Below are positions 38,843 to 52,781 of a stretch of DNA of 64,000 nt, one piece after another. The stretch covers positions 2,549,109-2,613,108 of the forward strand of contig NZ_OCVX01000003.1 in the NCBI RefSeq assembly GCF_900232995.1. The letters are read 5' to 3'. Within the stretch, counting starts at the first letter, position 1, and every line of letters begins with the position of its first letter. This stretch comes from Mycobacterium simulans. Lineage in GTDB: Bacteria > Actinomycetota > Actinomycetes > Mycobacteriales > Mycobacteriaceae. The notes under the pieces are model-generated. The model made no database searches and was not told where the DNA came from. It saw only the letters and a list, made by a program, of their open reading frames with translations. The position numbers and the translations under genes were made by a program.

Positions 38843-39195
38843 AGAATCTCGCGGACCGCGTCAATCGGCCGAGCCAGCCGGATCCCCTTCGATGTGACGA
38901 CAAATGGCCGCTCGATCAGGATCGGGTGTTGGGCCATGGCGTCGAGCAGCTCGTCGTCCGTTGCGTCGGCCAAGTTGAGTTCGGCATACAACGGTTCACG
39001 CTTGCGCACCGCAGTGCGGACGTCGATGCCGGCGTCGCGGATCATGCGCACCAGTTCGTCGCGGGACGGTGGCGTTTTCAGATACTGAACGATGGTTGGC
39101 TCGAAACCGTTGTCCCGCAACAAGTCCAGCGTCTTGCGGGAGGTGCTGCATTTGGGGTTGTGGTAGATGACGGCATGGTTTGGAGCGGTTGCCAT
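38839..39195 (-). CDS. ArsC/Spx-type arsenate reductase family protein
   Basis: 118 residues. Thioredoxin fold with catalytic Cys16 in NPKCSTSRKT, then VRKREPLYAEL and PILIERPFVVTSKGIRLARP supplying the Arg residues used in glutaredoxin-linked ArsC. Reduces arsenate, or may be a general thiol reductase. It sits flush between the prsA stop and the lpqT start, with GGAG in the end of prsA, so it is part of a three-gene unit. No other ars gene is nearby. Confidence 0.88.
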   Translation of the reverse strand: MATAPNHAVIYHNPKCSTSRKTLDLLRDNGFEPTIVQYLKTPPSRDELVRMIRDAGIDVRTAVRKREPLYAELNLADATDDELLDAMAQHPILIERPFVVTSKGIRLARPIDAVREIL

Positions 39196-40176
39196 CTACG
39201 CGTCTCCGTCGAATAGTCCTGTGACCGAGCCGTTTTCGAAGACTGCGCGAATAGTGCTGGCCAGCAGCGGCGCGATGGACAAAACCGTGAGTTGTGGGAA
39301 ACGCTTCTCTTCGCCAATCGGGAGCGTGTTGGTGACGATCACCTCGCGGGCACCGCACGCGGCCAGCCGCTCGGCGGCCGGGTCGGACAGCACGCCGTGG
39401 GTCGCGGCGATGATTACGTCGGAAGCGCCGTCGTCCCGCAGTAGCTGTACCGCGCCGGCGATGGTGCCACCGGTGTCGATCATGTCGTCGATCAGCACGC
39501 AGGTACGCCCCGCCACTTCGCCGACCACACGGTTGGACACCACCTGGTTAGGCACGCGCGGGTCACGCGTCTTGTGGATGAAAGCCAGCGGAACGCCACC
39601 CAAAGCGTCGGCCCACTTCTCGGCGATGCGGACCCGGCCGGAGTCGGGGGAGACCACGACCATGTTGCCGTCGGGGTAGTTGTCCCTGATGTAGCCGGTC
39701 AGCAGGTTCTGTCCGCGCATGTGGTCGACGGGCCCGTCGAAGAACCCCTGGATCTGATCGGTGTGCAGGTCGACGGTCACGATCCTGTCGGCGCCCGCGG
39801 TCTTGAGCAGGTCGGCCACCAGTCGTGCGGAGATCGGTTCGCGGCCACGATGTTTCTTGTCTTGCCTGGCGTACGGGTAGAACGGCATGACGGCGGTGAT
39901 CCGCTTGGCGCTGCCGCGCTTGAGCGCGTCGATCATGATCAGCTGTTCCATCAGCCAGGTATTCACTGGCGCCGGGCAGGATTGCAGGACGAACGCGTCG
40001 CATCCGCGCACCGATTCGTGGAAGCGCACGAAGATCTCGCCGTTGGCGAACTCCCGCGCATCCTGCGTGGTGACGTGGACGTCGAGTTCTTTGGCTACCT
40101 GTTCGGCCAGCTCAGGATGCGCGCGGCCGCTGAAGAGCATCAGGTTTTTGCGATTATCGGTCCAGTCGTGGCTCAA
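39196..40176 (-). CDS. prsA: Ribose-phosphate pyrophosphokinase
   Basis: 326 residues from TTG 40176 (MSHDWTDNRKN). Makes PRPP for nucleotides, histidine, tryptophan and the decaprenyl-phosphoribose used for arabinan. Visible: FANGEIFVRFHESVRG, PYARQDKKHRGREPIS, VVSPDSGRVRIAEKWAD and DDMIDTGGTIAGAV (PRPP loop). Downstream of glmU by 88 bases, as at Rv1017c-Rv1018c. Confidence 0.95.
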   Translation of the reverse strand: MSHDWTDNRKNLMLFSGRAHPELAEQVAKELDVHVTTQDAREFANGEIFVRFHESVRGCDAFVLQSCPAPVNTWLMEQLIMIDALKRGSAKRITAVMPFYPYARQDKKHRGREPISARLVADLLKTAGADRIVTVDLHTDQIQGFFDGPVDHMRGQNLLTGYIRDNYPDGNMVVVSPDSGRVRIAEKWADALGGVPLAFIHKTRDPRVPNQVVSNRVVGEVAGRTCVLIDDMIDTGGTIAGAVQLLRDDGASDVIIAATHGVLSDPAAERLAACGAREVIVTNTLPIGEEKRFPQLTVLSIAPLLASTIRAVFENGSVTGLFDGDA

Positions 40177-40264
40177 CGCGCTGCCCTCGCCGTATCGGGA
40201 TCGAAATAGAGATTGATATTGGGAAAAGCAGGTCTCATCGTAGCCGGGTTACCGGAAAACAAAA

Positions 40265-41728
40265 TCACGGTATCTGTTCTGGTTCGGGGTTTTGGTTCGC
40301 GCGCTCGGCTGCCTGAGCGGCCGCGGACCCTGGCCGCTTACGCTGCACCCAGTCTTCGATGTTGCGTTGCGGACCAGCCGACACCGCTAGTGCCCCGGGT
40401 GGGACATCCTCGCGAACCACCGTGCCGGCGCCGGTGTAGGCGCCGTCGCCGACGGTCACCGGTGCGACGAACATGGTGTCCGAGCCGGTGCGTACGTGCG
40501 AACCGATGGTGGTGCGCCGCTTGGTCTCCCCGTCGTAGTTGACGAAGACGCTGGATGCGCCGATATTGCTGTGCTCGCCGATATCGGCGTCGCCGACGTA
40601 GGTCAGGTGCGGCACCTTGGTCCCTGCGCCGATAGTGGAGTTCTTGGTCTCGACGAAAGTGCCGAGCTTGCCGTCGGCTCCGAGCACGGTTCCGGGACGC
40701 AGGTATGTGAAGGGGCCAACGGTGGCGCCGGCACCGATCAAGGACGATGCGCCGTGGGTGCGGACCACTGAGGCGTTGTCGTCGACGGTGACGTCGCTCA
40801 GGGTGGTGTCCGGGCCGACGACACAATGACCGCCGATCTGGGTGCGGCCGAGCAGCTGGGTGCCCGGGTGGATGACGGTGTCGCGACCAATCGTCACGTC
40901 AACGTCGATCCAGGTGGTCGCGGGATCGACGATTGTGACACCGGCCAACTGGTGGGCGGCCACAATCCGGCGGTTGAGTTCGGCGCCCAGCTCGGCCAGC
41001 TGGACGCGGTTGTTGACGCCGGCCACCAGGGCGCTGTCGTCGACGTGGCGAGCGTGGACGGTCTGGCCGTCGCGGCGCAGGATCGAAATGACGTCGGTGA
41101 GATAGAGCTCTTGCTGCGCGTTGTTGGAGGTCAGCCGGCCTAGCGCCGAGCGCAGTGCGCCGATGTCGAAGGCATAGACGCCGGCGTTGACCTCCCGGAT
41201 CTCGCGTTGCGACGGCGTCGCGTCGGTCTGCTCCACGATCGCCATCACTTCGTTGTCCTGGGTTCGCAGGATGCGGCCGTAACCGTGCGGATCGCTCAGC
41301 GTCGTGGTCAGCACGGTTACCGCGGCGGACACCGCGCTGTGGGTGGCGATCAGATCGGCCAGGGTGTCGGCGTCCAGCAGCGGGGTGTCGCCCGAGGCGA
41401 CGACGACGGTGCCCGCGTAATCGTCGGGCAGGGCGGACAGCCCACACAACACCGCGTGCCCGGTGCCCAGCGGCTGGTCCTGCATCGCGACATCGATGGT
41501 GCGTCCAAGGGACTCGGCCAGCTCGGCCACCAGCGGGGCGATGCGCTGATGGCCGTGACCGAGAACCACGACGAGATGCTGCGGTGCGAGTTTGGTCATC
41601 GCATGCAGGGAGTGCGACAGCATGCTGCGCCCGCCGAGGGTATGCAGCACTTTCGGGGTGTCTGACCGCATCCGGGTGCCGGGTCCAGCTGCTAGAACCA
41701 GGACCGCAGTGTCACCACGAGACGTCAT
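40265..41728 (-). CDS. glmU: Bifunctional GlmU (glucosamine-1-phosphate acetyltransferase / UDP-GlcNAc pyrophosphorylase)
   Basis: 487 residues from ATG 41728. Uridylyltransferase half with [20 protein letters not shown] (about 9-28) and GTGHAV; left-handed beta-helix acetyltransferase half with hexapeptide repeats (about 260-460), LRPGT, KNSTIG and the [14 protein letters not shown] active site. Makes UDP-GlcNAc for peptidoglycan. The frame stays open upstream to 42103 through the tRNA and repeats; that part is not coding. AGGAG precedes the ATG. Confidence 0.96.
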   Translation of the reverse strand: MTSRGDTAVLVLAAGPGTRMRSDTPKVLHTLGGRSMLSHSLHAMTKLAPQHLVVVLGHGHQRIAPLVAELAESLGRTIDVAMQDQPLGTGHAVLCGLSALPDDYAGTVVVASGDTPLLDADTLADLIATHSAVSAAVTVLTTTLSDPHGYGRILRTQDNEVMAIVEQTDATPSQREIREVNAGVYAFDIGALRSALGRLTSNNAQQELYLTDVISILRRDGQTVHARHVDDSALVAGVNNRVQLAELGAELNRRIVAAHQLAGVTIVDPATTWIDVDVTIGRDTVIHPGTQLLGRTQIGGHCVVGPDTTLSDVTVDDNASVVRTHGASSLIGAGATVGPFTYLRPGTVLGADGKLGTFVETKNSTIGAGTKVPHLTYVGDADIGEHSNIGASSVFVNYDGETKRRTTIGSHVRTGSDTMFVAPVTVGDGAYTGAGTVVREDVPPGALAVSAGPQRNIEDWVQRKRPGSAAAQAAERANQNPEPEQIP

Positions 41729-41748
41729 AGCTCTCCTAATTCTCGGCT

Positions 41749-41810
41749 CGCGAGCGTGCGTGTCTGACCATCGACACGCCGTCAAGCGTGTCATTTCACG
41801 CACGCTCGCG
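41749..41810 (-). terminator. Cruciform hairpin between tRNA-Gln and glmU
   Basis: Perfect 14-base arms, CGCGAGCGTGCGTG at 41749-41762 and its complement at 41797-41810, enclosing a second hairpin (GACACGC/GCGTGTC, 41773-41792). It follows the 3' end of tRNA-Gln and ends 20 bases before the glmU ATG, so it may terminate the tRNA transcript or attenuate glmU. It has no U tract. Confidence 0.65.
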
Positions 41811-41823
41811 GCAAAGAGCGAAG

Positions 41824-41895
41824 CTCCGTCGCCAGGACTCGAACCTGAACTATCTGAACCAAAATCAGAGGTGCTGCCGATTACACCACGACGGA
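41824..41895 (-). tRNA. tRNA-Gln(UUG)
   Basis: 72-base cloverleaf on the minus strand: acceptor TCCGTCG/CGACGGA, discriminator G, anticodon stem TCTGA/TCAGA with loop TTTTGGT (anticodon TTG), and T loop GGTTCGAGT. CCA not encoded. Confidence 0.95.
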
Positions 41896-41948
41896 TTGCA
41901 CACCAGCGGCGCTCTTCGAGCACCATAAGCCATGCCCACGTGACTTTA

Positions 41949-42062
41949 GTCTGCCGACGATGCCGGCCGCTTGCGGCCGGAGGAGGAGGCGGACGATTTG
42001 GTCGAGTCTGCCGACGATGCCGGCCGCTTGCGGCCGGAGGAGGAGGCGGACGATTTGGTCGA
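41949..42062. repeat. Tandem repeat, 57 bp x2, with internal palindrome
   Basis: Two identical 57-base copies (41949-42005, 42006-42062). Each contains CCGGCCGC-TT-GCGGCCGG, a perfect 8-base-arm palindrome, followed by GGAGGAGGAGGCGGACG. The array lies upstream of tRNA-Gln and ends 126 bases before the TetR start. It looks like a VNTR locus; it encodes no convincing protein. Confidence 0.85.
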
Positions 42063-42188
42063 GTCGAGGCATTGAGCGTGCAGTAGTGGCGTTGAGTGTG
42101 CATGTAGGGCGGGAAATTGGCGAGCTGGCCTCCCTAGCTACCCAGTCGAAGCCGCCAGTTCACACTCGAGCCGGATACCCTGATCAGC

Positions 42189-42824
42189 ATGGCAGCCCCG
42201 GACAAAGAAGTGCGTGCACCGCGCGCCAGGATGACCGGTAGCGAACGCCGCCACCAACTCATTGGCATCGCGCGCTCGTTGTTTGCCGAACGCGGATACG
42301 ACGGAACCTCGATCGAAGAGATCGCGCAGCGCGCCAACGTGTCCAAACCGGTCGTCTACGAGCATTTCGGCGGTAAGGAAGGCCTGTACGCCGTGGTGGT
42401 TGACCGGGAGATGTCGGCGCTGCTGGACGGCATCACGTCGTCGCTGACCAATAACCGGTCCCGGGTGCGCGTCGAGCGTGTTGCGCTGGCGTTGTTGACC
42501 TACGTCGAAGAACGCACCGACGGTTTTCGCATTATGATCCGCGACTCACCGGCCTCGATCAGCTCGGGCACCTATTCCAGCCTGCTCAACGATGCCGTCA
42601 GCCAGGTCGCCTCCATCCTCGCGGGAGACTTCGCCCGGCGTGGTCTGGATCCGGAGCTGGCCCCGTTGTATGCCCAGGCGTTGGTGGGCTCGGTGTCGAT
42701 GACGGCCCAGTGGTGGCTCGACGCGCGGGAGCCCAAGAAGGAAGTGGTCGCCGCGCACCTGGTCAACCTGGTCTGGAACGGCCTGACGCACCTGGAAGCC
42801 GATCCGCACCTGCAGGATGAGTAG
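42189..42824 (+). CDS. TetR-family transcriptional regulator (Rv1019-like)
   Basis: 211 residues. N-terminal helix-turn-helix: HQLIGIARSLFAERGYDGTSIEEIAQRANVSKPVVYEHFGGKEGLY at about 19-64. The C-terminal domain has VGSVSMTAQWWLDAREPKK, the TetR_C fold of this mycobacterial group. Followed directly by a 56-bp tandem array. In M. tuberculosis Rv1019 is reported to be autoregulated and to influence downstream mfd and mazG; here a lysA-like gene on the other strand lies between. Confidence 0.9.
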   Translation: MAAPDKEVRAPRARMTGSERRHQLIGIARSLFAERGYDGTSIEEIAQRANVSKPVVYEHFGGKEGLYAVVVDREMSALLDGITSSLTNNRSRVRVERVALALLTYVEERTDGFRIMIRDSPASISSGTYSSLLNDAVSQVASILAGDFARRGLDPELAPLYAQALVGSVSMTAQWWLDAREPKKEVVAAHLVNLVWNGLTHLEADPHLQDE

Positions 42825-42996
42825 ACGGGTGCTGATGGTCGCGACCCGCTGCGCCCGGGTACGCCGCGCTGGCGATCGCGACGGGTGCTGATGGTCGCGA
42901 CCCGCTGCGCCCGGCTACGCCGCGCTGGCGATCGACGGGTGCTGACGGTCGCGACCCGCTGCGCCCGGCTACGCCGCGCTGGCGATCGCGACGGGG
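42825..42996. repeat. Tandem repeat, 56-bp unit, about three copies
   Basis: Units start at 42825, 42881 and 42935 (steps 56, 54, 56) with a six-base stub at 42991. Unit begins ACGGGTGCTGATGGTCGCG and contains CCCGCTGCGCCCGG and CGCTGGCGATCGCG. Copies differ at a few bases and one two-base deletion. It fills the space between the convergent TetR and lysA-like genes exactly, starting on the base after the TetR stop. Confidence 0.9.
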
Positions 42997-44337
42997 TTAA
43001 CCGCAGTCGCGTGACAGCAGGTCGGCAACCGTTTCGCGGCGGACCAGTTCGCGGATTCTGCCGTGCTTGACCGCAACCACTGGTGGCCGGCCGACCATGT
43101 TGTAGTTCGACGCCATGCTGTGGTGGTAGGAACCGGTGCAGGCTACGGCCAGGAGGTCGCCAGGATGGATGTCGGCGGGTAGCTCGATGTCCCGGGCGAT
43201 CTCGTCGCCGGCTTCACAATGCCGACCGGCAACGGTGACGGTCCGCTTCACCCCGAGGGCATGCCGGTTGGCCAATGCGACCGTGTATTGCGCGCCGTAC
43301 AGCGCGACTCGCGGGTTGTCGCTCATTCCGCCATCGACCGCGATGAAGGTGCGGCCATTGGCTCGCGTCTTTACCGAACAGACGCGGTACAGCGTGACGC
43401 CGGCCCGCGCGCTGATCCCGCGACCGGGTTCGACCACGACGGCAGGCCGGGGAAAGCGTTCGGCGGCGCAGGCCTCGTCGAGCGCGTTCTCGATGACGTC
43501 GGCCAGTTCGGCGAGCTTGAGCTCGGCATCACCGCGGATGTATGGCACGGCATGGCCGCCGCCGATGTTGAGTTCGGTGAGGATGACGCCGTGGTGCGAA
43601 CGGACGTCGGCCATGGCGGCGATCATCCGACGAATCGCCTCGCCATACAGAGCCGGGTCGGCAACCAGCGAGCCGATATGGCAGTGCAGACCGATCAGGT
43701 CGAGGATGGGGTGGGCCAGCACGTGCTTTACCGCGTCGGCCGCATGGTCACCGGCGAGCGTAAAGCCGAATTTCTGGTCGCTGATACCGGTGGTGACCGC
43801 GCGGTGGCCTTGGATATCGACGTCGGGGGTTATCCGCAGCAGCACCCGCTGCCGCCGACGGGCTAGGCCGGCGAGGTAGGCAACCTCGATGTCGGAGTCC
43901 ACCACGATGCGCCCCACCCCGAGGGCGACCGCGTCGCGGAGATCGTCGGGCGATTTCGCATTGCCGTGCATGACGATGCGGGCCGGGTCCACGCCACCGG
44001 CCAGCGCGACAGCGAGTTCGCCGGGTGAGCAGACATCGACGCCGAGTCCTTCCTCTCGCGCCCAGCGCGCCACAGCCGTAGTCAGCAGCGACTTGCCGGC
44101 GTAGACGACCTCGACATCGCGCAACGTCTTGCGATAGTGGCGAGCGCGGCGTCGGAAATCGGATTCGTCGATCACGTAGGCCGGGGTGCCGAACTCGTCG
44201 GCGATATCGGTGAGTGGCACGCCGCCGATGCAGAGCCGTCCGTCCTCATCGGAGGAAGTAGTCAGCGGCCAGATCGCGGGGTCGAACCGCAGTGGGGCGG
44301 CCTTGCTGAGGGAGGGCAGCATGTCCAGCAATGTCAT
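42997..44337 (-). CDS. Diaminopimelate decarboxylase-like PLP enzyme (second LysA)
   Basis: 446 residues. PLP Lys in VVYAGKSLL (about 78-86), CSPGELAVAL, LHCHIGSLV, GGGHAVPY, VVEPGRGISARAG, VDGGMSDNPRVALYGAQY and CTGSYHHSMASNYN, the ordered motifs of the alanine-racemase-fold decarboxylase family. The usual CSGGE and HxHIGSQ residues are altered to CSPGE and HCHIGSL. The canonical lysA lies elsewhere in mycobacteria (with argS and thrA), so this is probably a paralogue acting on a related amino acid or giving lysine under other conditions. I do not recall it at this site in M. tuberculosis. Confidence 0.85.
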   Translation of the reverse strand: MTLLDMLPSLSKAAPLRFDPAIWPLTTSSDEDGRLCIGGVPLTDIADEFGTPAYVIDESDFRRRARHYRKTLRDVEVVYAGKSLLTTAVARWAREEGLGVDVCSPGELAVALAGGVDPARIVMHGNAKSPDDLRDAVALGVGRIVVDSDIEVAYLAGLARRRQRVLLRITPDVDIQGHRAVTTGISDQKFGFTLAGDHAADAVKHVLAHPILDLIGLHCHIGSLVADPALYGEAIRRMIAAMADVRSHHGVILTELNIGGGHAVPYIRGDAELKLAELADVIENALDEACAAERFPRPAVVVEPGRGISARAGVTLYRVCSVKTRANGRTFIAVDGGMSDNPRVALYGAQYTVALANRHALGVKRTVTVAGRHCEAGDEIARDIELPADIHPGDLLAVACTGSYHHSMASNYNMVGRPPVVAVKHGRIRELVRRETVADLLSRDCG

Positions 44338-44443
44338 GCTTCCAACCTGCGCCGGGCCTGAGTCGGTTGCCGATTTCCTTACGACCTCTTGACGACGCCG
44401 GGGTCAATATTGACGAACTCTTGCACCCTAGAATGGCGGCATC

Positions 44444-48160
<3,717 letters not shown>

Positions 48161-48209
48161 TTCGCGCCGGCGACGATGCAGAACGAAGTGATGAGAAGGA
48201 GCGGCGCTC

Positions 48210-49250
48210 ATGATTGTCGTCCTGGTCGACCCCCGCCGCCCGTCGCTGATCCCTGTCGACGCCATCGAGTTGCTCAGCGGCCAGGTGCAATACACCGAGG
48301 AGATGCCGGTCGCCGTCCCCTGGTCACTGCCCGACGCCCATCCCGTGCATACCGGCGACGACGCCCCGGTGTTGCTGTCATCTGACCCCAACCACCCCGC
48401 CGTGGTCGCTCGCTTGGCCGCCGGAGCCCGGCTCATCTCGGCACCCGATCGACAGCGTGGTGAGCGACTGGTCGACGCCGTCGCGATGATGGACAAACTC
48501 CGCACCAACGGACCGTGGGAAAGTGAACAGACCCACGACTCGTTGCGCCGCTACCTGCTCGAGGAGACCTACGAACTGTTGGATGCGGTGCACAGCGGCA
48601 ATGTTGAGCAGCTGCGCGAAGAACTCGGCGACGTACTGCTGCAGGTGCTCTTCCACGCGCGCATCGCCGAGGATGCTGCGCTGCTGCCGTTCACCATCGA
48701 TGATGTTGCCGACACGCTGATCCGAAAGCTCGGCAATCGAGTACCGGGAGTGCTTGCGGGCGAATCGATTTCGTTAGAAGACCAGTTGGCTCAGTGGGAG
48801 GAAGCCAAGGCTTCGGAAAAGTCGCGGAAGTCACGTAACTCGGTGCTGGACGACGTTCCCACCGGGCAGCCGGCATTGGCCTTGGCGCAAAAGGTCATTC
48901 AGCGTGTCCAAAAGGCCGGGCTGCCCGCTGATCTGATCCCCGACGAGATCACCTCGATCTTGGTGTCGGCTGATGTGGATGCGGAAAACAATTTGCGCGC
49001 AGCAGTTTTGGACTTTGTGAACAACGTCCGCTGTGCCGAGAAAGCAATAGCCGGCGCGCGCCGTGGCGACACCGTTGCCGAGGAACTCGATGTAACTCCG
49101 TTGGGCGTCATTACCGAGGAGGAGTGGCTCGTCCACTGGCCGTCCGGTGCGGATCCGGCGCCGGTGGAAGAAGGATCCGTAGCAGCGGGCGACGCCGATG
49201 AGGTTCCCAAAGGGTCCCGCGGCGCCAAGAAGCGTAAGGGCCGGCGCTAA
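48210..49250 (+). CDS. mazG: Nucleoside triphosphate pyrophosphohydrolase MazG
   Basis: 346 residues. The first 85 form the mycobacteria-specific N-terminal extension; the MazG domain follows with LVDAVAMMDKLRTNGPWESEQTH, LEETYELLDAV and EELGDVLLQVLFH (metal-binding Glu/Asp helices). The C-terminal part includes DEITSI and a Lys/Arg-rich tail. It hydrolyses oxidised dNTPs such as 5-OH-dCTP. Follows mfd by 49 bases with AAGGAG upstream. Confidence 0.93.
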   Translation: MIVVLVDPRRPSLIPVDAIELLSGQVQYTEEMPVAVPWSLPDAHPVHTGDDAPVLLSSDPNHPAVVARLAAGARLISAPDRQRGERLVDAVAMMDKLRTNGPWESEQTHDSLRRYLLEETYELLDAVHSGNVEQLREELGDVLLQVLFHARIAEDAALLPFTIDDVADTLIRKLGNRVPGVLAGESISLEDQLAQWEEAKASEKSRKSRNSVLDDVPTGQPALALAQKVIQRVQKAGLPADLIPDEITSILVSADVDAENNLRAAVLDFVNNVRCAEKAIAGARRGDTVAEELDVTPLGVITEEEWLVHWPSGADPAPVEEGSVAAGDADEVPKGSRGAKKRKGRR

Positions 49251-49515
49251 ATCGCTGGCCCGTGATGTTTGCGACGAATCAGAGATTTTCCACAGCAAGC
49301 GATCATCGATAAGTTTGCGAAATACACGTTTGCCACCAACTAAACCGAAAATCGAGATTGCCAAATTCGCTGGTAGCTAATCATTCTTCAGCGGAGATCG
49401 GTGATATGGATGTGTGCTCAGTGACTGATGCGACGGGCGAGTCGGCAAACTCATGGGACGATGATCATGACCGAAGCAGGGATGAGGCCCCAACAGGGAG
49501 ACCATAGGGAGAACT

Positions 49516-50247
49516 GTGTCGCCGAGACGCTGGTTGCGCGCGGCCGCCGTGATAGGGGCGACCGCGATGCTACTGGCGTCTAGTTGTACCTGGCAGCTCA
49601 GTCTCTTTATCCCGGAAGGCGTGCCGCCGCCGCCCGGCGACCCGGTGCCGCCGGTGGATACCCACGCCAGTGGGCGTCCCGCGGACCAGCTGCGTGAGTG
49701 GGCGGAGAAGCGCTCTGCGGCGTTGGAAATTCCGGTAATAGCGCTGGAGGCATACGCTTACGCCGCCCGCGTCGCCGAGGTCGAGAACCCGAAGTGCCAC
49801 ATCGCATGGACCACGCTGGCTGGCATCGGGCAGGTGGAGAGCCACCACGGCACGTACCGGGGGGCGACAATCGCGCCGAACGGAGATGTGACACCTCCCA
49901 TTCGCGGTGTTCGCCTGGATGGCACCGGCGGCACCCTGCGGATCGTCGACAGCGACCAAGGTGGCATGGACGGCGACGCCGGAGTCGAGCGTGCGATGGG
50001 ACCCATGCAGTTCATCTCCGAGACCTGGCGGCTGTACGGGGTCGATGCCAACAACGATGGCATCGCCAGCCCGGACAACATCGACGATGCCGCGTTGTCG
50101 GCGGCGGGTTACTTGTGTTGGCGCGGAAAAGATCTCGCGACACCCAGAGGGTGGATCACCGCATTGCGGGCCTACAACAACTCCGGTGTTTATGCGCGGG
50201 CGGTACGCGACTGGGCGACCGCTTACGCGGCGGGTCATCCGCTGTAG
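49516..50247 (+). CDS. lpqU: Lipoprotein LpqU, lytic transglycosylase-like
   Basis: 243 residues from GTG 49516. Lipobox-like LLASSC (Cys24), Pro-rich linker, then an SLT-type domain: AWTTLAGIGQVESHHGTYRG with catalytic Glu (about 100-112), GPMQFISETWRLYGVD, and DDAALSAAGYLCWRGKD. It should cut peptidoglycan glycan strands outside the membrane. The 265-base gap before it is AT-richer than the genes on each side and probably holds the promoter. Confidence 0.88.
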   Translation: MSPRRWLRAAAVIGATAMLLASSCTWQLSLFIPEGVPPPPGDPVPPVDTHASGRPADQLREWAEKRSAALEIPVIALEAYAYAARVAEVENPKCHIAWTTLAGIGQVESHHGTYRGATIAPNGDVTPPIRGVRLDGTGGTLRIVDSDQGGMDGDAGVERAMGPMQFISETWRLYGVDANNDGIASPDNIDDAALSAAGYLCWRGKDLATPRGWITALRAYNNSGVYARAVRDWATAYAAGHPL

Positions 50248-50255
50248 AAGGATAG

Positions 50256-51617
<1,362 letters not shown>

Positions 51618-51628
51618 GTTGAAATATA

Positions 51629-52297
51629 TTGGCCGCCAAGCCCGATCCGAAGCGACGCTCTCCGGCCTCGCGCCCGGGGAAAGCCGGCGACTCGGGTCGG
51701 GGCCGTCGAATCGCCAAACCGTCTCCTGCGCCGCACGCGAACCGTAACACCACGCGCACGCTGCATGAGCATGTCGTCGAACCCATCAAGCGATCGTTCA
51801 CCGAATCGGTCGAGCAGCGGTCTGACCAGCGGCTGGGGTTCACCGCTCGACGAGCCGCGGTCCTTGCCGCGGTTATCTGCGTGTTGACGCTGACCATCGC
51901 CGGGCCAGTACGTACCTACTTCGCGCAGCACACCGAAATGGAGCAGCTGTCAGCGACCGAAGCCGCGTTGCGCCGCCAAATCGCCGACCTTGAGCAGCGC
52001 AAGAGCCAGCTGGCCGACCCGGCATATGTTGCGGCCCAAGCCCGCGAGCGCCTCGGCTTCGTGAAGCCCGGAGATATACCGTTTCAGGTCCAGCTGCCGC
52101 CAACCGCGGCGGCGACCCCGGAGCCAGGTGCCGAATCGGCGACGCCTGCCAAGAATGAACCCTGGTATACCTCGCTGTGGCACACGATCGCCGACAAACC
52201 ACACCTGCCACCAGCAGCGCCGCCGCCCGAACCGGATGCCGGCCCTTCCGGTCCGGTGCCGCCGGCCTCGCCCAACCCGACGGCGCCCGGTGGTTGA
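51629..52297 (+). CDS. FtsB/DivIC-like septum formation protein (Rv1024-like)
   Basis: 222 residues from TTG 51629. A basic, disordered N-terminus (1-65) precedes a transmembrane helix (about 77-97), a coiled coil (EMEQLSATEAALRRQIADLE, about 103-122) and the DivIC motif YVAAQARERLGFVKPGD. A Pro-rich periplasmic tail follows. It should act with FtsQ and FtsL in divisome assembly. Its stop overlaps the next start. Confidence 0.88.
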   Translation: MAAKPDPKRRSPASRPGKAGDSGRGRRIAKPSPAPHANRNTTRTLHEHVVEPIKRSFTESVEQRSDQRLGFTARRAAVLAAVICVLTLTIAGPVRTYFAQHTEMEQLSATEAALRRQIADLEQRKSQLADPAYVAAQARERLGFVKPGDIPFQVQLPPTAAATPEPGAESATPAKNEPWYTSLWHTIADKPHLPPAAPPPEPDAGPSGPVPPASPNPTAPGG

Positions 52298-52781
52298 TCC
52301 TGCCGACCTGGAAACGGTTGCGCGCCAGCTCGGCCGTGAGCCGCGCGGTGTGCTTGAGATCGCCTACCGGTGTCCCAACGGAGAACCCGGAGTGGTCAAG
52401 ACGGCGCCGAAACTTCCTGACGGCACACCGTTTCCGACGTTGTACTACCTGACTCATCCGGTGTTGACCTCGGCCGCAAGCAGATTGGAGACGACCGGCC
52501 TGATGCGCGAGATGACCGAGCGGCTGCGCCGCGAGCCAGAGCTGGCCGCCGCGTACCGGGGAGCGCACGAGTCGTATCTGGCTGAGCGTGACGCAATCGA
52601 GCCGCTGGGGACTACAGTATCCGCCGGCGGCATGCCCGACCGGGTCAAGTGCCTGCACGTGCTGATCGCGCATTCACTGGCCAAAGGCCCCGGGGTGAAC
52701 CCACTTGGCGACGAGGCGTTGGCGCTGTTGGCCGCCGAGCCGGAAATGGCCGCGACGTTGGTGGCTGACGAATGGGCGTAA
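52290..52781 (+). CDS. DUF501 family protein (Rv1025-like)
   Basis: 163 residues from GTG 52290, which overlaps the ftsB end by eight bases and gives the family start (VVDPADLETVARQLGR). Conserved: CPNGEPGVVKTAPKLPDGTPFPTLYYLTHP, DRVKCLHVLIAHSLAKGPGVNPLGDEAL. Cytosolic, function unknown, but regularly placed between divIC and ppx in actinobacteria. Confidence 0.85.
   Translation: MVDPADLETVARQLGREPRGVLEIAYRCPNGEPGVVKTAPKLPDGTPFPTLYYLTHPVLTSAASRLETTGLMREMTERLRREPELAAAYRGAHESYLAERDAIEPLGTTVSAGGMPDRVKCLHVLIAHSLAKGPGVNPLGDEALALLAAEPEMAATLVADEWA

Noticed and set aside
41729..42103. N-terminal extension of glmU
   Set aside because: Would pass through the tRNA-Gln gene and the 57-bp tandem repeat; ATG 41728 with AGGAG matches the GlmU N-terminus.
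42825..42996. CRISPR array
   Set aside because: Units are directly adjacent with no unique spacers, and no cas genes are present.
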